Shown: piece by piece, positions 35,316 to 36,361 of the stretch
Layout of the letters: every line of letters begins with the position of its first letter
Numbering within the stretch: the stretch's first letter is position 1
Made by a program: the position numbers and the translations under genes
Notes under the pieces: model-generated
What the model saw: the letters and a program-made list of their open reading frames with translations, nothing else
Told to the model about the DNA's origin: nothing
Database searches by the model: none
NCBI RefSeq assembly: GCF_000429345.1
Contig: NZ_AUBR01000035.1
Coordinates: 1-36,361 of the forward strand
Source: Desulfovirgula thermocuniculi DSM 16036
Lineage (GTDB): Bacteria; Bacillota; Desulfotomaculia; Desulfotomaculales; Desulfovirgulaceae
Length of the DNA stretch: 36,361 nt
Direction: 5' to 3'

Positions 35316-35648
35316 TTGCCGCCCGGCCAGCCTCCCTGCCCCTCACAGAGGTACTGGAAGGTGGAAGTAGGAGACACCCTCTACTTGATCGCCTTACGCC
35401 TGGGGACCACGGTGGAAGAGCTGGTGCGCCTTAACCCGGGCATTGACCCGCACAACCTCCAGGTAGGCCAGCTCATCTGCCTGCCCCAAGAAGCCTGCCC
35501 TTCCGGCGTTTACTGGGTCGTGGCCCCCGGGGACACGCTGTACGGCATTGCCCGGGCCACGGGGGCGCCGCTGGAGAAAATCCTCGCTCTAAACCCCCAC
35601 GTGGACCCCTTAAATCTGCAGGTGGGGCAGCTCATCTGCCTCCCTTAA
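35316..35648 (+). CDS. Two-LysM-domain protein
   Basis: A 110-residue protein of two LysM modules (about 12-57 and 64-110), each with the pattern VxxGDTLYxIA...LNPxxDPxNLQVGQLICLP. LysM binds peptidoglycan or chitin-like N-acetylglucosamine chains. No signal peptide or membrane anchor is visible, so it may act in spore coats, as small Firmicutes LysM proteins often do; this is inference. TTG 35316 has GAAGGAG 8 nt upstream; GTG 35307 overlaps that site and is less likely. Its stop overlaps the stop of the converging siroheme decarboxylase gene by 4 bp. Confidence 0.88.
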   Translation: MPPGQPPCPSQRYWKVEVGDTLYLIALRLGTTVEELVRLNPGIDPHNLQVGQLICLPQEACPSGVYWVVAPGDTLYGIARATGAPLEKILALNPHVDPLNLQVGQLICLP

Positions 35649-36115
35649 ACGAAATACTTCATGCTGCTCTTCTTGAGCTCCGCCGTGCTGAAAAGCAGGC
35701 GGTAGCTGGTGATGCCCGTGGCGCGGGAGAGGGCTTTCGCTATGCGGTAGCAGTCTTCCTTTGTCTGGCCGTGGATGACCGTAAAGAGATTATAGGGCCA
35801 GCGGGGCGGGCAGGGGGAACGCTGGTAGCAGTGGGTAACCTCGTCAAAGGCGGCCATCATCCTGCCCACCTCCTCGAGGCGCTCCGGGGGCACCTCCCAG
35901 ACCACCATGGCGTTGGCCACGTAGCCCAGGTCCTGGTGGCGGACCGCCGCGCCGAAGCGCCGGATGATGCCCCGTTCCAGAAAATTGCGCACCGCCGCCA
36001 GCAGTTCCTCCTCGCTCATGCCCAGCTTTTGGGCCAGCACCAGAAAAGGCCGGCTGGTCAGCGGGAGCCCTTCCTGGAGCACCCGCACAATCTCCTTTTC
36101 CCGCTCGGTAAGCAA
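35645..36115 (-). CDS. ahbB: Siroheme decarboxylase subunit (AhbB-type)
   Basis: A 156-residue Lrp/AsnC-like protein of the AhbA/AhbB/NirD-L family, which decarboxylates siroheme to didecarboxysiroheme on the way to heme in anaerobes and archaea. An N-terminal winged helix (LTEREKEIVRVLQEGLPL, RGIIRRFGAAVRHQDLGY) is followed by the family core THCYQRS and WPYNLFTVIHGQ, and the C-terminal KKSSMKYF. The KKxSMxYF ending and the RHxxLGYxANAMVVW segment point to the AhbB branch rather than AhbA. The partner AhbA is not encoded next to it; upstream lies a mobile-element end. A TATAAT box sits 66 bp before the start. Confidence 0.8.
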   Translation of the reverse strand: MLTEREKEIVRVLQEGLPLTSRPFLVLAQKLGMSEEELLAAVRNFLERGIIRRFGAAVRHQDLGYVANAMVVWEVPPERLEEVGRMMAAFDEVTHCYQRSPCPPRWPYNLFTVIHGQTKEDCYRIAKALSRATGITSYRLLFSTAELKKSSMKYFV

Positions 36116-36180
36116 GATTTACCCCACCCTCTCCCGGCGCGTCGCGCGCCTGGCTATTTCCGGCAAAACCCGCCCCCATA

Positions 36181-36186
36181 ATTATA
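36181..36186 (-). promoter_or_regulatory. -10 box before ahbB
   Basis: A perfect TATAAT on the minus strand, about 66 bp upstream of the ahbB start. No good -35 hexamer is visible at 17 bp (GATAAA-like), so it may be activator-dependent. Confidence 0.4.
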
Positions 36187-36218
36187 CCGCAAGGGGACAG
36201 GATTTTATCTCCCCAAAG

Positions 36219-36361
36219 TGACATCCTCCCCCCAATAAATTGGGGGCATCCCGTCGCGGGACGGCGGCTGATCAACCGCAGGTTAGCCAGCATTCCCCGG
36301 ATGACCCGGATCATCACCTTGGCCTTTGGGGGTGCCACGCTCCCCTTTCTCCCAGGGTCAT
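36219..36361 (-). mobile_element. Right end of an IS200/IS605 (TnpB) element, truncated by the window
   Basis: On the minus strand a hairpin of CCCCCAAT-TT-ATTGGGGG (36246-36229) is followed by GAGGATGTCAC, the layout and ending of IS605-family right ends and of the TnpB guide (omega) RNA 3' end. A second short hairpin (CCGTC / GACGG) lies just before it. The end of a reading frame from outside the window may be MTLGERGAWHPQRPR with a TGA at about 36314-36316. That would fit a TnpB C-terminus, but the gene itself lies beyond 36361. The boundary is probably at 36218-36222. Confidence 0.6.

Noticed and set aside
35059-35346. Minus-strand 95-codon frame over the direct repeats
   Set aside because: It overlaps the start of the LysM gene, includes the repeats and has no recognisable domain.
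35844-36338. Minus-strand 164-codon frame at the right edge
   Set aside because: It runs out of frame through the mobile-element hairpin and into ahbB; the composition is not protein-like.

Overview
The window looks like a piece of chromosome from an anaerobic, probably thermophilic Firmicute of the Moorella/Desulfotomaculum type. This rests on the ctsR-mcsA-mcsB-clpC operon, the greA-lysS-tRNA-Asn and dusB-coaX-birA-bioY neighbourhoods, high GC, many GTG and TTG starts with strong Shine-Dalgarno sites, and a siroheme decarboxylase (heme made from siroheme, an anaerobe trait). The genus is inference.

Layout. 1-621: a frameshifted nuclease remnant and no intact gene. 658-4480: an RNase J-like metallohydrolase, then a two-gene unit of MaoC-type hydratase and acyl-CoA ligase. 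4500-6400: an AT-richer insert carrying one AAA ATPase with its own promoter. 6521-17563 (minus strand): an eleven-gene catabolic cluster. 17770-26456 (minus): housekeeping genes clpC, mcsB, mcsA, ctsR, tRNA-Asn, lysS, greA, then an acyl-ACP-reductase-like enzyme and a small HTH regulator. 26570-26793: a 224-bp imperfect palindrome. 26849-28696 (minus): dusB and coaX. 28846-31255 (plus): two-component system plus ArsR regulator. 31257-34238: HD-GYP protein, then divergent birA and bioY, with a BirA-type operator before bioY. 34317-36115: B3/B4 protein, LysM protein, siroheme decarboxylase. The right edge carries what looks like the right end of an IS200/IS605 (TnpB) element.

The most interesting part is the 6.5-17.6 kb cluster. 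In transcription order it reads LarB, IclR regulator, M24/creatinase-fold protein, quinolinate-phosphoribosyltransferase-like protein, 2-oxopent-4-enoate hydratase, acylating acetaldehyde dehydrogenase, 4-hydroxy-2-oxovalerate aldolase, molybdopterin-binding-fold protein, Fe-S protein, a divergent LarA-family enzyme, and a BenE-type transporter. The hydratase, aldolase and dehydrogenase form the terminal meta-cleavage module (2-oxopentenoate to pyruvate plus acetyl-CoA), but no ring-cleaving oxygenase is present. The LarA-like protein keeps the His-Lys-His spacing used to hold the nickel-pincer cofactor but lacks the equivalent of catalytic His108 and substrate-binding Arg75. LarB, which makes the cofactor precursor from nicotinate adenine dinucleotide, is the first gene. 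A pyridine-nucleotide-type phosphoribosyltransferase homologue lies between them. My reading is an undescribed anaerobic pathway for an aromatic, heterocyclic or hydroxy acid built around a nickel-pincer enzyme, probably controlled by the IclR protein through a 17-bp motif found four times in three intergenic gaps. larE and larC are not in the window.
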